Of a DNA stretch of 64,000 nt, positions 1 to 8,686 are shown in pieces. Location: NCBI GenBank assembly GCA_965197865.1, contig CBDANZ010000004.1, positions 372,001 through 436,000 on the forward strand, written 5' to 3'. This stretch comes from CBDANZ01 sp965197865 (GTDB lineage Bacteria; Acidobacteriota; Vicinamibacteria; Vicinamibacterales; CAVVIG01). A program made the translations under genes and the position numbers. Each line of letters opens with the position of its first letter. Position 1 is the stretch's first letter. Under the pieces are notes generated by a model, which worked only from the letters and a program-made list of their open reading frames with translations, did not search any database and was not told the DNA's origin.

Positions 1-129
1 TCGAGCATCGGCGCGACTGACTGCAGCACCGCCCACCTCCGACGCGTGGTGAGGGGCTCCGGGTTTTTCAGACCATTGCCAGGGTGAGTCTTGCGGCACA
101 ATCAGGCCGATCGGCCAGGAGGGTGTGCC

Positions 130-396
130 GTGAAGAGAACGCGCTTTTCCGTCGAGCAGATCACCGGCGTGTTGCAGCAGGTCGGGGCCGGGGTACCGGT
201 CGGGGACGTCTGCCGCCAGGTCGGCGTGTCCGAGCAGACGTTCTACCGCTGGAAGAAGGAATACGGCGGCATGCTGCCCAGTGAGGCCCGCGAGCTGAAA
301 CAACTGCGGGACGAAAATACGAAGCTCAAGCGTCTCGTCGCCGACCTGTCCCTGGACAAGGTCATGCTCCAGGATGTCGTCGAAAAAAAGTTCTGA
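130..396 (+). CDS. IS3-family transposase OrfA
   Basis: This 88-residue helix-turn-helix protein (MKRTRFSVEQITGVLQQ...) binds the element ends. The GTG at 130 is chosen because IS3 OrfA proteins begin at this conserved KRxRFS segment; an in-frame ATG at 91 would add non-conserved residues. The C-terminal half is a leucine-zipper-like helix (ELKQLRDENTKLKRLVADL). Near its end the run A-AAA-AAG (383-389) forms a classical -1 slippery site, so the functional transposase is expected to be an OrfAB fusion made by programmed frameshifting. The protein is identical to the copy at 42741. Confidence 0.9.
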   Translation: MKRTRFSVEQITGVLQQVGAGVPVGDVCRQVGVSEQTFYRWKKEYGGMLPSEARELKQLRDENTKLKRLVADLSLDKVMLQDVVEKKF

Positions 397-419
397 AGCC
401 CGTCAAACAGCGTGAGGTC

Positions 420-1238
420 ATGCAGTATTTGATGGGCCGCTACGGCGTGAGCATCCGCCGCGCCTGCCGCGTCGTGAAGACGACGCGGTCATCGGTGTAC
501 TACACGCGCCGGAAGGATCCGCTCACGGCTCTGCGTCAGCGGGCGCGCGAACTGGCCCAGGCGCGCGTCCGGTTCGGCTATCGCCGGCTGCTGGTGTTGC
601 TGCGGCGCGAAGGCTGGGACGTCGGCAAAGAGCGCTTCTATCGCGTGTACATCGAGGAAGGCCTAGCGCTCCGGCGGAAGCGCCCGTGGCGCCACGCGAC
701 GGCCGGCCATCGCGAGCAGCGACGGCCAGCCATGACCCGCAACGATATCTGGAGCATGGATTTCGTGGCGGACGAGCTGGCCGACGGCCGCCGCTTCCGG
801 ACGCTCACCGTCATAGACCTGTTTACCCGCGAATGCCTGGCGATCGAGGTCGAACAGGGCCTTCGCGGACAGGATGTCGCGGCGACGCTGGAGCATCTCC
901 GATTCGAGCGCGGGTTGCCCCAACGGATCTACTGCGACAACGGGACCGAGTTCGTCAGCTCGGCGATGGAGCGCTGGGCCTACACCAACGGCGTCATCCT
1001 GGACTTCAGCCGGCGCGGCAAGCCCACGGACAACGCCACCATCGAATCGTTCAACGGGCGGTTCCGGGAGGAATGTCTGAACGTGCATTGGTTCGCGTCG
1101 CTCGAGGACGCGCAGCAGAAGATCGACGCGTTTCGGTGGGACTACAATGAGAATCATCCTCACCGGGCTCTCAAGGGGCTCAGCCCCAATGAATACGCCC
1201 GGCGAACGATGACAACGGCTGCGGACTCACCCGCGTAG
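420..1238 (+). CDS. IS3-family transposase OrfB (DDE integrase domain)
   Basis: This 272-residue protein supplies the rve-type catalytic domain. The acidic triad is visible: D in IWSMDFVADEL, D in IYCDNGTEF and E in NATIESFNGRFREECLN, followed by the usual HPHRALKGLSPNEYA ending. The N-terminal part (YGVSIRRACRVV...SVYY) is the HTH_21-like region. It probably has no independent start and is translated by frameshifting from OrfA. It is identical to the copy at 43031..43849, so nothing suggests inactivation. Confidence 0.93.
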   Translation: MQYLMGRYGVSIRRACRVVKTTRSSVYYTRRKDPLTALRQRARELAQARVRFGYRRLLVLLRREGWDVGKERFYRVYIEEGLALRRKRPWRHATAGHREQRRPAMTRNDIWSMDFVADELADGRRFRTLTVIDLFTRECLAIEVEQGLRGQDVAATLEHLRFERGLPQRIYCDNGTEFVSSAMERWAYTNGVILDFSRRGKPTDNATIESFNGRFREECLNVHWFASLEDAQQKIDAFRWDYNENHPHRALKGLSPNEYARRTMTTAADSPA

Positions 1239-1263
1239 TGGTCCGAAAAGGCCGGTCCTCTCA

Positions 1264-1396
1264 CCGGCGCTGTTCTCCAGTAATGACTGGTCCGAAGAAA
1301 GCCGGCAGGTCACACCCACCTCGCCTGTCTCTTCCGGATCATCTGCATGGCCTCGTATTCCTTGGATCGTTCGCCGCGCCGTCTGAAACTCACGAA
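1264..1396 (-). pseudogene. IS6-family transposase C-terminal relic and an IS3-like end
   Basis: On the minus strand a short reading frame ending near 1310 reads FRRRGERSKEYEAMQMIRKR, which resembles the C-terminus of IS6-family transposases (family pattern ...GxEAMxMIRKGQ). Only about 28 codons remain and no catalytic domain is present. Immediately after copy A the plus strand at about 1283-1310 contains TGACTGGTCCGAAGAAAGCC, similar to the right end of copy A, so an older related element end seems to lie here. Both assignments rest on short matches. Confidence 0.45.
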
Positions 1397-1493
1397 ACCC
1401 CCTGCTTGGCTTTCACGCGTCGTGTGACGTGGTCCTTCCAGGCAGGCACGGGCATCGAGACCGCGAGCTTTTTCTCGCGGTACGGCGCGCCGG

Positions 1494-2831
1494 TCACGTC
1501 TCCGTGCGCTCGATCCAGCGTTGGATGTTCTCGAGCACCGTGGCAATGTTGTTCCGCTGGCGCGCGAGCCGGGCGCGTGCGACCAGCGGCGTCTGGCGCA
1601 GCGCGAGAAACGCGCTCACGATCCTGACAATGGCCGCTTCCCGCTCGACGGCGAAGATGGAGGCCACGGCCACGGCGGGGAGCAGGCAGAACACGCCGAC
1701 GCCGACCGGGACGCCAGATCGCAGTCCAGCCACAACGGCGATCCCCAGTATCCACGCCCCGTAGATGACCGTGCCGCCCAGCGCGTTCCAGGTCGCGCGG
1801 TGCTCCAGCGATGCCGGTTGTCGCGCCAGAACCGAGGTCACGCCGTAGGGGACCGCGAAGAGGAGCAGGCCGACCAACGCCAGCGGAGCGAGCACTACGG
1901 CCAGGAGCGCTTCGCGAACAGCGAACCGTATCGCCGTCCCTCTGTCGATGCGTCGATCGACGTCGCGATCCCGCAGACCGAAGTGCGCCAGCTGCGCGTC
2001 GTACTCGTTGACCTCGTCGTAGAGCGCACGAAGCTGATCGGGATCCCGCGCCTTCAAGTGGTGCATCCCGTTGGCAATCAGCTGACGCCTGACCAAGGTG
2101 GCGTCTGGCGTCCGTGCGACACCTCGCGCGGCCGAATACAGACGTTCCACCCGATCGATGGTCTGGAGCTCGGTTCTCGGGTCGGCCTCAACCAGTAGTT
2201 CCCGAAGATGCCTCCCAATCCGTTCGGTCAGCGCCTGAACGGCGTCACCCGGCGCCTCACGGTACGCCGCCGCAAGGTCGGCGCAATCAAAGGGCACACC
2301 ATAAGCCACGGTGGCCCGAGAGCGGAACGACACCAGACGGTGGAAGTGGAGTCCGATCGGCATCAGCGTCACGCGGGTCCCGCGCGCCAGGCTGGCCAGG
2401 GCCATCCGGGCGGCGCCGGTGCGAAGCGGCTCGAGTCTACCCGTGGAGTGGCTGATGCCTTCCGGGAACACGCAAACGACTTCGCCTCGGCCCAGCACCG
2501 CTTCCACCGCCGCGAAGGCTTCCACGTTGCGAGCAGGATCCACGCCTGCGTCGATCCGTCGATAGACAGGAATGGCGCCTGAGCGCTGGATGATGGGGCC
2601 GAGCACGTGCCCCCGAAACAGGGTGGACTTGGCCAGGAACCGGACGGGGCGGCCGGCCGTGGTCTGCACGAGCGCCGGGTCGAGCAGCGCGTTCGGGTGG
2701 TTGGCCACCAGCAGCACGGCGCCCCCGGAAATCGGGGGGCCGGTTCTCTGCACACGATAGAACAGCGATGCGATGAGACGCGCTGCAAGCCAGACGCCGA
2801 CACTTCCCGCCGGGGACTCCACGACAGACAT
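1494..2831 (-). CDS. 1-acyl-glycerol-3-phosphate acyltransferase-like protein (PlsC superfamily)
   Basis: This 445-residue membrane acyltransferase probably transfers an acyl chain to lysophosphatidic acid or glycerol-3-phosphate. The substrate motif is NHPNALLDP at about residue 44 (spaced HX5D rather than HX4D, as in some GPAT-like members), then FLAKSTLF, and the second block is VCVFPEGISHS near residue 123. Two hydrophobic segments at about residues 305-330 and 355-395 give a C-terminal membrane anchor absent from short PlsC proteins. The ATG lies 3 bp after the stop of the upstream MFS gene, so the two form a transcription unit reading leftward. The chromosome also carries plsY-gpsA at the other end of the window. 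Substrate specificity is unknown. Confidence 0.85.
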   Translation of the reverse strand: MSVVESPAGSVGVWLAARLIASLFYRVQRTGPPISGGAVLLVANHPNALLDPALVQTTAGRPVRFLAKSTLFRGHVLGPIIQRSGAIPVYRRIDAGVDPARNVEAFAAVEAVLGRGEVVCVFPEGISHSTGRLEPLRTGAARMALASLARGTRVTLMPIGLHFHRLVSFRSRATVAYGVPFDCADLAAAYREAPGDAVQALTERIGRHLRELLVEADPRTELQTIDRVERLYSAARGVARTPDATLVRRQLIANGMHHLKARDPDQLRALYDEVNEYDAQLAHFGLRDRDVDRRIDRGTAIRFAVREALLAVVLAPLALVGLLLFAVPYGVTSVLARQPASLEHRATWNALGGTVIYGAWILGIAVVAGLRSGVPVGVGVFCLLPAVAVASIFAVEREAAIVRIVSAFLALRQTPLVARARLARQRNNIATVLENIQRWIERTET

Positions 2832-2834
2832 CCG

Positions 2835-4163
2835 TCAGGCTTCCTGCAGTCCGCGATCGGCCTCGCGCGCCACCCGCTGCCCCTCCGCCACGTCAACTCT
2901 GGTTAGCAGCAGGGCGCCGACGATGAAGAACCCCATGACCGATAGAATCGCGTTGCGGCTGGAGCCCGTCGTCCAGATCATCGCCCCGAACACGGCAGGT
3001 CCCGCGATGCCTGCAAACTTCTCGAACACTCCGAAGAACCCGAAGAACTCCGACGACTTGTGGCGTGGAATCATGCTCGCAAACAGTGATCGACTGAGCG
3101 CCTGACTGCCTCCTTGCACCATGCCAACGACCATGGCCAAGGCGTAGAAATGCAGCGAGCTCGTCATGTAGTAGCCGAGCACGCTGATACCCATGTAGAC
3201 GAACAGTGTGAAGAAGATGGCTCGCTTGGCACCGACCCGGCCGGCAACCTGCCCGAAGACGAACGCAAACGGAATCCCGACGAACTGTACCAGCAACAGC
3301 GCCGTGATCAGGGAGTTGTCGGGCAGACCGATCTCGGCCCCATAGGTCGTGGCCATCCGAATGATCGTGCCGATGCCGTCGTTGTACACGAGGAACGCGA
3401 GCATCATGAGGAAGGCTTGCCGGTACCCGCGTAGCTCGCGCAGCGTATCACCCAGCCGTACGAACGCTACGTTGATGGCACGTTCGCCAGGTCGCTCGTC
3501 CGATTCCAGGACGCGCGGCGGCTCCGGAACCTTGCGAAACAGCGGAATCGAAAAACCCAGCCACCAGATGGCCACGCTGAAGAACGAGAGTCGGGTGGCG
3601 ATGCCGGTTCCCTCGAGGCCGAAAAGATCAGGCCGAAGGATCCAGGCCAGGTTCACGGCCAGGAGCGTGCCGCCCCCCAGGTAGCCCAGCGCGTATCCGG
3701 CGGTGGAAACGCGGTCGATCTCGTCAGCGCGGGCGATATGCGGTAGGAGTGAGTCGTAGAATACGAAGCTGCCCGAGGCGCCGATGTTCCCCAGGACGAA
3801 CAGCACGGCTGCCAGCAGCCAGTCGCCCTGCTGGATGAAGAACATGCACACCGTCGCGAAGATGCCCAGGCCCATAAAGGCGCCGAGCATCTTCTTCTTG
3901 ATGCCGGCAAAATCGGCCACCGCCCCGAGAATCGGCGACAGGACCGCCACGATCGACAATCCAATTGTTGTCGCCATCGCAAAGCGAAGACTGGCCGCGG
4001 CCGGATCGAGATCGGCTGCGGCCACCCGATTGAAGTAGATGGGAAACACGGCGGCGACGATGGTCGTCATGAAGGCCGAGTTAGCCCAGTCGTACATCGC
4101 CCAGGCCCGCAGCTCGGGGCGATGCAGACAAAGGCGCTCGGACCAAGATGGCCGCGTGCTCAT
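2835..4163 (-). CDS. MFS transporter, UMF1/Atg22-like family
   Basis: This 442-residue inner-membrane protein has about 12 hydrophobic segments. The N-terminal signature RAWAMYDWANSAF is diagnostic of the UMF1/Atg22-like branch of the major facilitator superfamily, whose eukaryotic members export amino acids from vacuoles; the bacterial substrate is not known. The central loop after residue 210 (VPEPPRVLESDERPGERA) separates the two six-helix halves. It is translated just before the acyltransferase with a 3-bp gap. The promoter region has been replaced: an IS3-type relic ends about 15 bp upstream of the ATG, so expression may now depend on transposon sequence. Confidence 0.88.
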   Translation of the reverse strand: MSTRPSWSERLCLHRPELRAWAMYDWANSAFMTTIVAAVFPIYFNRVAAADLDPAAASLRFAMATTIGLSIVAVLSPILGAVADFAGIKKKMLGAFMGLGIFATVCMFFIQQGDWLLAAVLFVLGNIGASGSFVFYDSLLPHIARADEIDRVSTAGYALGYLGGGTLLAVNLAWILRPDLFGLEGTGIATRLSFFSVAIWWLGFSIPLFRKVPEPPRVLESDERPGERAINVAFVRLGDTLRELRGYRQAFLMMLAFLVYNDGIGTIIRMATTYGAEIGLPDNSLITALLLVQFVGIPFAFVFGQVAGRVGAKRAIFFTLFVYMGISVLGYYMTSSLHFYALAMVVGMVQGGSQALSRSLFASMIPRHKSSEFFGFFGVFEKFAGIAGPAVFGAMIWTTGSSRNAILSVMGFFIVGALLLTRVDVAEGQRVAREADRGLQEA

Positions 4164-4178
4164 GATGTCGTGGCCATG

Positions 4179-4300
4179 CTAGCGATAGCAGGGGCCGTTG
4201 TCACGGAGCAGGCGCGGCCGGTGCGCGACCTGGACCTGATCGACGCCGGGAGCCGCGCGGGCGAAGTCGGCCGTCTCCATGACGTCGGTGGCCTGCATCG
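4179..4300 (-). pseudogene. IS3-family OrfB fragment
   Basis: About 40 codons on the minus strand read MQATDVMETADFARAAPGVD...RPRLLRDNGPCYR and stop. They align with residues around the second catalytic Asp of the intact OrfB at 40951..41991 (QASDVTETLDLARAQAGVD...RPRLLSDNGPCYV). The fragment therefore comes from the same IS type as the element at 40970..42399 but has diverged by several substitutions. It lies directly upstream of the MFS gene. Confidence 0.8.
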
Positions 4301-4373
4301 TCGACCGAGGATGTGTTGCAACTTTCGAAAAGCGGAAAAGCCAGATTGATCGAGTCGAGTGTCGGTGCGGGCT

Positions 4374-5400
4374 TGCGTTGGTGCATGAATCGAACCCCAC
4401 CCAGAACGATCCCGACCCAGGGGACTTTCATCGGCCGATGGCGTACGAGTCTGGCCTTCCCAGGTCGGTCATCTGATTCAAGATGTGGCACGCGATGAGC
4501 ACCTCGGCTTGTTGCCCTCCGGGAGCTCGGGCACGAAGGCGATCCCCGATGATCGACTTGTACCGGAAGACGGCGTTCTCCACGCGGGCCTGCCGATAAT
4601 ACCCAGCCTCCGCCTTCCACCGACGGCGCCCGATCTGCTTCATCTTCCGGATCGTGCGATCCCGAGCGCTCGACCGTGGTCTCCGTCGCGACACCCGCGC
4701 CGCCTTGTTCGGAGGGACCACGACGATTGCGTCCCGGGCCGTGGCCGCCGCGTAGAACGCGATCGTGTCGTAGGCCGCGTCGGCCGTGACGCGTGCGAGG
4801 TCGGCGTGGAGCGCCTCGATCAAACCGACACCGGTCGTCGCGTCGTCGACCGTCGCCTCGGTCAACGTGTGGGCCACGATCACACCCGCCCCGTCGACGC
4901 CGAGATGGAGCTTCTTCCAGCCGCGCTGGCCGCGACCGCCGTGCTTGGCCGGGGCCCACTCACCTTCGCCGGCGATCGAGAGGCCCGTGCTATCGACGAT
5001 GAGATGAATCGGCCCCTTGACCGGGACGCGGTGCAGCCCGACGGCCAGATACCGACTCCGGCGAGAAAGCGTGGTGTGGTCGGGCGCCTCGAGATCGACG
5101 TCCATCGAGGCGAGGACCGACCGCACAAAGCCCTCCGCTTGGCGCAAGGGCAGACGGAAGACAAGTCGGAGTGTCAACGTGGTGCTGATCGCGAGATTCG
5201 AGAACCGCTGCTGCCCGCCCGGTTGACCAGACGGCGACGGTCGCCACGCGTCCCGCGCGTCGGCAGACAGCCACAGCGTCACGTCGCCTCGCTGGACCAG
5301 CCCTCGGTCGTATGCCGGCCAATTCCCGACGTGGTATTTCGTCTTGTACTTCGGTTGAACCCTCGACTTCATAGCGAGATCGTGCGCCACGGGCCCTCAA
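4374..5400 (-). mobile_element. IS5-family element, copy 1 (5' end truncated)
   Basis: The lower-coordinate end has a degenerate inverted repeat (GCGTTGGTGCATGAATCG) that matches the ends of the related element at 14856..15910. At the other side the element runs into an IS256-type transposase fragment at about 5400 before its terminal repeat is reached, so that end is lost. The transposase inside is open over its full length. Confidence 0.75.
4428..5372 (-). CDS. IS5-family transposase (IS903-like group)
   Basis: This DDE transposase of 314 residues is called from the MKSRVQPKYKTKYHVGNWPAY start, which matches the start of its relative at 14913. Catalytic positions are visible: D in LIVDSTGLSIAGEGEW, D in VTADAAYDTIAF and the C-terminal RQARVENAVFRYKSIIGDRL block carrying the Glu. 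It is about 60-65% identical by eye to the copy at 14913..15857, so the two are different subtypes rather than recent duplicates. Because the upstream end of the element is missing, it is probably no longer mobile on its own. Confidence 0.85.
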   Translation of the reverse strand: MKSRVQPKYKTKYHVGNWPAYDRGLVQRGDVTLWLSADARDAWRPSPSGQPGGQQRFSNLAISTTLTLRLVFRLPLRQAEGFVRSVLASMDVDLEAPDHTTLSRRSRYLAVGLHRVPVKGPIHLIVDSTGLSIAGEGEWAPAKHGGRGQRGWKKLHLGVDGAGVIVAHTLTEATVDDATTGVGLIEALHADLARVTADAAYDTIAFYAAATARDAIVVVPPNKAARVSRRRPRSSARDRTIRKMKQIGRRRWKAEAGYYRQARVENAVFRYKSIIGDRLRARAPGGQQAEVLIACHILNQMTDLGRPDSYAIGR

Positions 5401-6387
5401 CACGGCCAGGACCTCGACGCTCGCCCACGGGCGCCAAGCTGAGGAGCCGTGCACCAACGCCGCACAACGGGGTCCACTTCTTCAGGAAGGCATCGTAGGC
5501 CGCGCGGGCGGCCAGGCCGTCCGTCGCATAAAGGAGGCGATGGTAGTCTCGGCGCAGCTCGGGTCGCGCATGCACGGGACAAGCGTCGGCGAGATTGCGT
5601 CCCTTGTGGGCGGTACATCGCTGCACGCGGGCGGTCGGCCACGTCTCCAGCGCCTTCTTCAGTCCCGCATGGCCATCGGTGACGACCAGCAACGGCGCCG
5701 GCAGTCCGCGCTGCTGCAGCTTGGCGAGCAGACCACCCCCCACGAGGCCGCCGCCTCGGACGCAGCCAGCTGCATGGCGAGTAGCCGCTTCTGGCCAGTG
5801 TCGGTGACGCCGAGCGCCGCCAACACCGGGACCATCACCACGCGGCCGGCGAGCCGTACGCGCAGATGAACCCCGTCCAGAAACACGACCCCGTACCGTT
5901 CGTCGGTCAAGGGCCGCTGCTGCTACACCGCGAACTGATCCTTCACCCGCGTCACCACGCGCGAAACGGCGCTCTTCGACAGGTGCGCCTCGCCCAACAG
6001 CGGCCGGAGAGCCCGGCGGATGCGGCGGCTATTGACGCCACCAAAATAGCAGCCCAGCAGCGCCTCATCCACCTCTCGGGTCCGTCGCACATAGCGCGGC
6101 AAGACGGTGCTCCGAAACTCGGTCGGCGGCCCATCCTGGTCGCGCAGGCGAGCCCGCGGCACCGTAATGGCCCGCGTCCCGTCGCGAGTGGTCATCGTCC
6201 GCTCGATCGTGCCGTGACGATACCCGCGCCGCCCCGATATACGCTCATGCGCGGCGGCCCCCAAGGCCGCGAGGAGCTCTTCCTCGAGGACGGTCTCGAT
6301 GGCCCGACGCACGCCATCACGAAGCTTGGTTTGGAGATCCTGGCGAAACTGCAGAACGGGCGAAAGGGCTGTGCTACTGTCCGACAT
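5401..6387 (-). pseudogene. IS256-family (mutator-type) transposase, broken
   Basis: The N-terminal part starts at 6387 (MSDSSTALSPVLQFRQDLQ) and runs to an in-frame TAG near 5920, where the family would have a sense codon (VKDQFAV*QQRPLTDERYGVVFLDGVHL). The frame continues through the first catalytic Asp region, then shifts near 5745 into LLVVTDGHAGLKKALETWP (second Asp region) and is cut off at about 5400 by the IS5 element. One nonsense codon, one frameshift and a missing C-terminus make it a dead transposase. The element end lies at about 6475, next to the CRISPR-like repeats. Confidence 0.85.
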
Positions 6388-6514
6388 GGCGTAATCCTCC
6401 GTCGCCGTGATCAGCGGCGAACTGCTGTTTGAGATTCAGCAGGAGGTTACGCCATTTTCAATTTCTACAGGACTCGGGACGGATCCCGGATCACCAGGCC
6501 GCGCGCGAGCTGCG

Positions 6515-6623
6515 GTGCATTCATCAATGTCGCCGAAAGGCGTTGAGCACCAGGACCCGATCATTCAGGACGTGTTCGCGGCCTCAAGTGCATTCATCAA
6601 TGTCGCCGAAAGGCGTTGAGCAC
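6515..6623. CRISPR. Two-repeat, one-spacer CRISPR-like remnant
   Basis: Two identical 36-bp repeats occupy 6515..6550 and 6588..6623 and flank a 37-bp unique spacer (6551..6587). The repeat begins GTGCATTCATCAATG and ends GGCGTTGAGCAC, with an internal CGCC-GAAA-GGCG hairpin. Repeat and spacer lengths fit a CRISPR array. On the left, about 39 bp separate repeat 1 from the end of the IS256 relic, close to another spacer length; on the right a miniature element starts 28 bp after repeat 2. No cas gene is recognisable anywhere in the window. With only two units, chance or a non-CRISPR repeat remains possible. Confidence 0.6.
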
Positions 6624-6650
6624 AGGACTCCGAAGATCAAGGCGGCGATC

Positions 6651-6769
6651 GGTATTGTCAAGTTGAGGCCGACGGCCGTTCTTGATGCCTAGCATGGCGG
6701 GTTCACGGCTGGCTGGAGCCCAGTATCTTGGGGGTCGATCGACGAGCTTTTCGTTAACTTGACAATACC
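6651..6769. repeat. Miniature inverted-repeat element, type 1, copy 1
   Basis: This segment of about 119 bp starts GGTATTGTCAAGTTGAGG and ends CGTTAACTTGACAATACC, so its ends are inverted repeats of about 17 bp with few mismatches. It has no coding capacity. A relative with similar ends and similar length lies at 18891..19012. It is probably a non-autonomous element or a pair of abutted IS ends. Confidence 0.65.
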
Positions 6770-6857
6770 CGGATATACGACCGCAGCCGACTCGAAGAAC
6801 ACGGTGTCACGAATCACCCGCTCGACAACCGGGAGGAGTCCATATACGGGCTGCTAG
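6770..6857 (-). repeat. IS110 right-end relic inside an IS1182-type terminus
   Basis: These 88 bp match the right end of the IS110 element at 54530..54616, including the subterminal repeat CCGGGAGGAGTCCATATA, with scattered substitutions. They are followed by CGGGCTGCTAG, the terminus plus CTAG of an IS1182-type end. The IS110 relic therefore joins the IS1182-type terminus at the same base as the intact copy does. The CTAG at 6854..6857 also supplies the TAG stop of recQ. Confidence 0.75.
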
Positions 6858-8686
6858 ACCGCGTGCTCGCGAATGGCCGACAGAAAGCGTTCGCCGATGT
6901 CATCCGCCTTGCGCGCGCCCACGCCCTTGACGGCCCGGAAGGCGTCGAGCGAGGCCGGACGCAGTCGAGCCATCTCGCGTAGCGTGGCGTCGTGGAAGAT
7001 GACATACGGGGGCACGGCGCGTTCGCGCGCTGTCTCCAGCCGGACGGCACGAAGGCGTTCAAACAGCGCGCGGTCGACGCCCTCCCACGATTCGGTATCG
7101 ATCCGCGAACGGGCGCGCGCCGCGTCTTTGCGCGGCGGACGCTGTCGGGCCAGGGTGAGGTCGGGGCAGCTGGTCTCGTCCTTGAGCAGCGCCAGGCCTT
7201 TGGGCGTCAGCGTCAGCACTGCATACATGTCGTCGGTCGTGCGAAGGAGGTTGAAGGCTCTGAGTTGTTGGATATATCCGCGGACCTCGCCAATCGAGGC
7301 CTCGGGGAGCAGGCCGAACGTGCTTAGCGTGTTGTGACCTCGTGACACCACCTGGTCACTGGCGTGTCCACGGAGGACGCTGGCGACATGCGTGGCTCCG
7401 AAACGTTGTCCAACCCTGGCGACGCACGACAGGATCTGGCGAGCGAGTAGGACTGGCTCGAGGGAAGGCTCCAGCTCGTCGAGGCAGTAGTCGCAGGCTC
7501 CACAGCCGTCTCTCGTGTATCGGTCGCCGAAGTACTCGGCCAGATGCCGATGACGGCACCCGACGCTTGCCGCGTACTGCTCCATCTGGCGCAGCAGGGT
7601 TGTGTTGGCGTCGGTCAGCTCGCCGTTGCTTTCCAGCATCACTCGCCACTTCATGAAGTCAGCGACGGAGTAGATCAACAGGCATTCCGCCTCGAGACCG
7701 TCGCGTCCTGCTCGTCCGGACTCCTGCTGATAGTGCTCGATGGATCGCGGGGCTCCGGCATGCACGACAAACCGAACGTTCGACCGGTCGATGCCCATGC
7801 CGAAGGCGACCGTGGCGATGATGACGTCGACGCGCTCTCGCAAGAACGCGTCCTGATTGCCACTCCGCTCGGCCTCGCTGAGGCCTGCGTGGTACGGAAG
7901 CGCCGGCGTCCCCTCGGTCGTCAACCAGGCAGCCAGGGCCTCAACCTCACGTCGTGAGATGCAGTAGATGATGCCGGCCTCTCCCTTGTAACGTGCCACG
8001 ACGTCGAGGATCTGTCGTTTCAATGATGCCCTCGGCAGCACACGGTAGAGCAGATTCGGACGGTCGAAGGCCCCCACCAGTTCCACCGGGTTGTGGAGGC
8101 CGAGCTGAGCCGTGATGTCGCGTCTGACGCGAGCGGTAGCGGTGGCCGTGTATGCCTGCAGGCTGATGCCCGGAAGGCGCTGTCGAAGCTGGGCGAGCTG
8201 GCGATACTCGGGTCTGAAGTCGTGTCCCCACTGGCTGATACAGTGCGCCTCGTCGACAGCGATGAACGAGACGTCGCACGACTCGAGGAGCGTGAAAAAG
8301 CCGTCGCTCCCTTCGCCGACCAGACGCTCCGGAGACACGTAGAGCAGACGGTAGCGTCCTTCTCGCAGTCCTGCCGCGACGAGTGCTTTTTCAGCACCGG
8401 TAAGCGAGCTGTTGTAGAGCGCGGCGGGCACGCCGTTGCCGACGAGCGTGTCGACCTGGTCCTTCATCAACGAGATGAGCGGTGAGACCACCACAGCAAG
8501 ACCTGGACGCACGACAGCGGGCGCTTGAAAGCAGAGCGACTTACCACCGCCGGTCGGTAACACGACGAGCGAGTCTCGGCCCGAGAGGATAGCCTCCATG
8601 GCTTCGCGTTGAAGGGGTCGAAACGCTGTGTAGCCCCAGTAGCGGGCGAGGGCATTCTGGAGCAGGGAGGTGGTCACCGAAGCCAT
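6854..8686 (-). CDS. recQ: ATP-dependent DNA helicase RecQ
   Basis: This 610-residue 3'-5' helicase acts in recombination and fork repair. The motifs appear in order: FRPLQREAME (motif 0), Walker A PTGGGKS near residue 46, DEAH (VDEAHCISQWGHDFR), TATAT, TVAFGMGIDRSNVR, and motif VI QQESGRAGRDG. A zinc-binding RQC region follows (four Cys in CRHRHLAEYF...CGACDYC), then a winged helix and a C-terminal HRDC domain (FHDATLREMARLRP...GVGARKADDIGERFL). Length matches family members. Its stop codon is the TAG of a CTAG belonging to a transposon end, so the last few residues may have been altered by insertion; the HRDC domain itself looks complete. Confidence 0.96.
   Translation of the reverse strand: MASVTTSLLQNALARYWGYTAFRPLQREAMEAILSGRDSLVVLPTGGGKSLCFQAPAVVRPGLAVVVSPLISLMKDQVDTLVGNGVPAALYNSSLTGAEKALVAAGLREGRYRLLYVSPERLVGEGSDGFFTLLESCDVSFIAVDEAHCISQWGHDFRPEYRQLAQLRQRLPGISLQAYTATATARVRRDITAQLGLHNPVELVGAFDRPNLLYRVLPRASLKRQILDVVARYKGEAGIIYCISRREVEALAAWLTTEGTPALPYHAGLSEAERSGNQDAFLRERVDVIIATVAFGMGIDRSNVRFVVHAGAPRSIEHYQQESGRAGRDGLEAECLLIYSVADFMKWRVMLESNGELTDANTTLLRQMEQYAASVGCRHRHLAEYFGDRYTRDGCGACDYCLDELEPSLEPVLLARQILSCVARVGQRFGATHVASVLRGHASDQVVSRGHNTLSTFGLLPEASIGEVRGYIQQLRAFNLLRTTDDMYAVLTLTPKGLALLKDETSCPDLTLARQRPPRKDAARARSRIDTESWEGVDRALFERLRAVRLETARERAVPPYVIFHDATLREMARLRPASLDAFRAVKGVGARKADDIGERFLSAIREHAV

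Larger units (their letters stand above)
50..1263 (+). mobile_element. IS3-family element, copy A (complete)
   Basis: The element is 1214 bp. It begins TGAGGGGCTCCGGGTTTTTC and ends with the imperfect inverse of that sequence (GGTCCGAAAAGGCCGGTCCTCTCA), giving terminal repeats of about 28 bp. A second, almost base-identical copy lies at 42661..43874, which fixes both boundaries. It holds orfA and orfB of an IS3-family transposase joined by an A7 slippery run. No target duplication is visible around this copy (flanks TGG and CCG), unlike the second copy, so its flanks have probably been rearranged. Confidence 0.93.
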
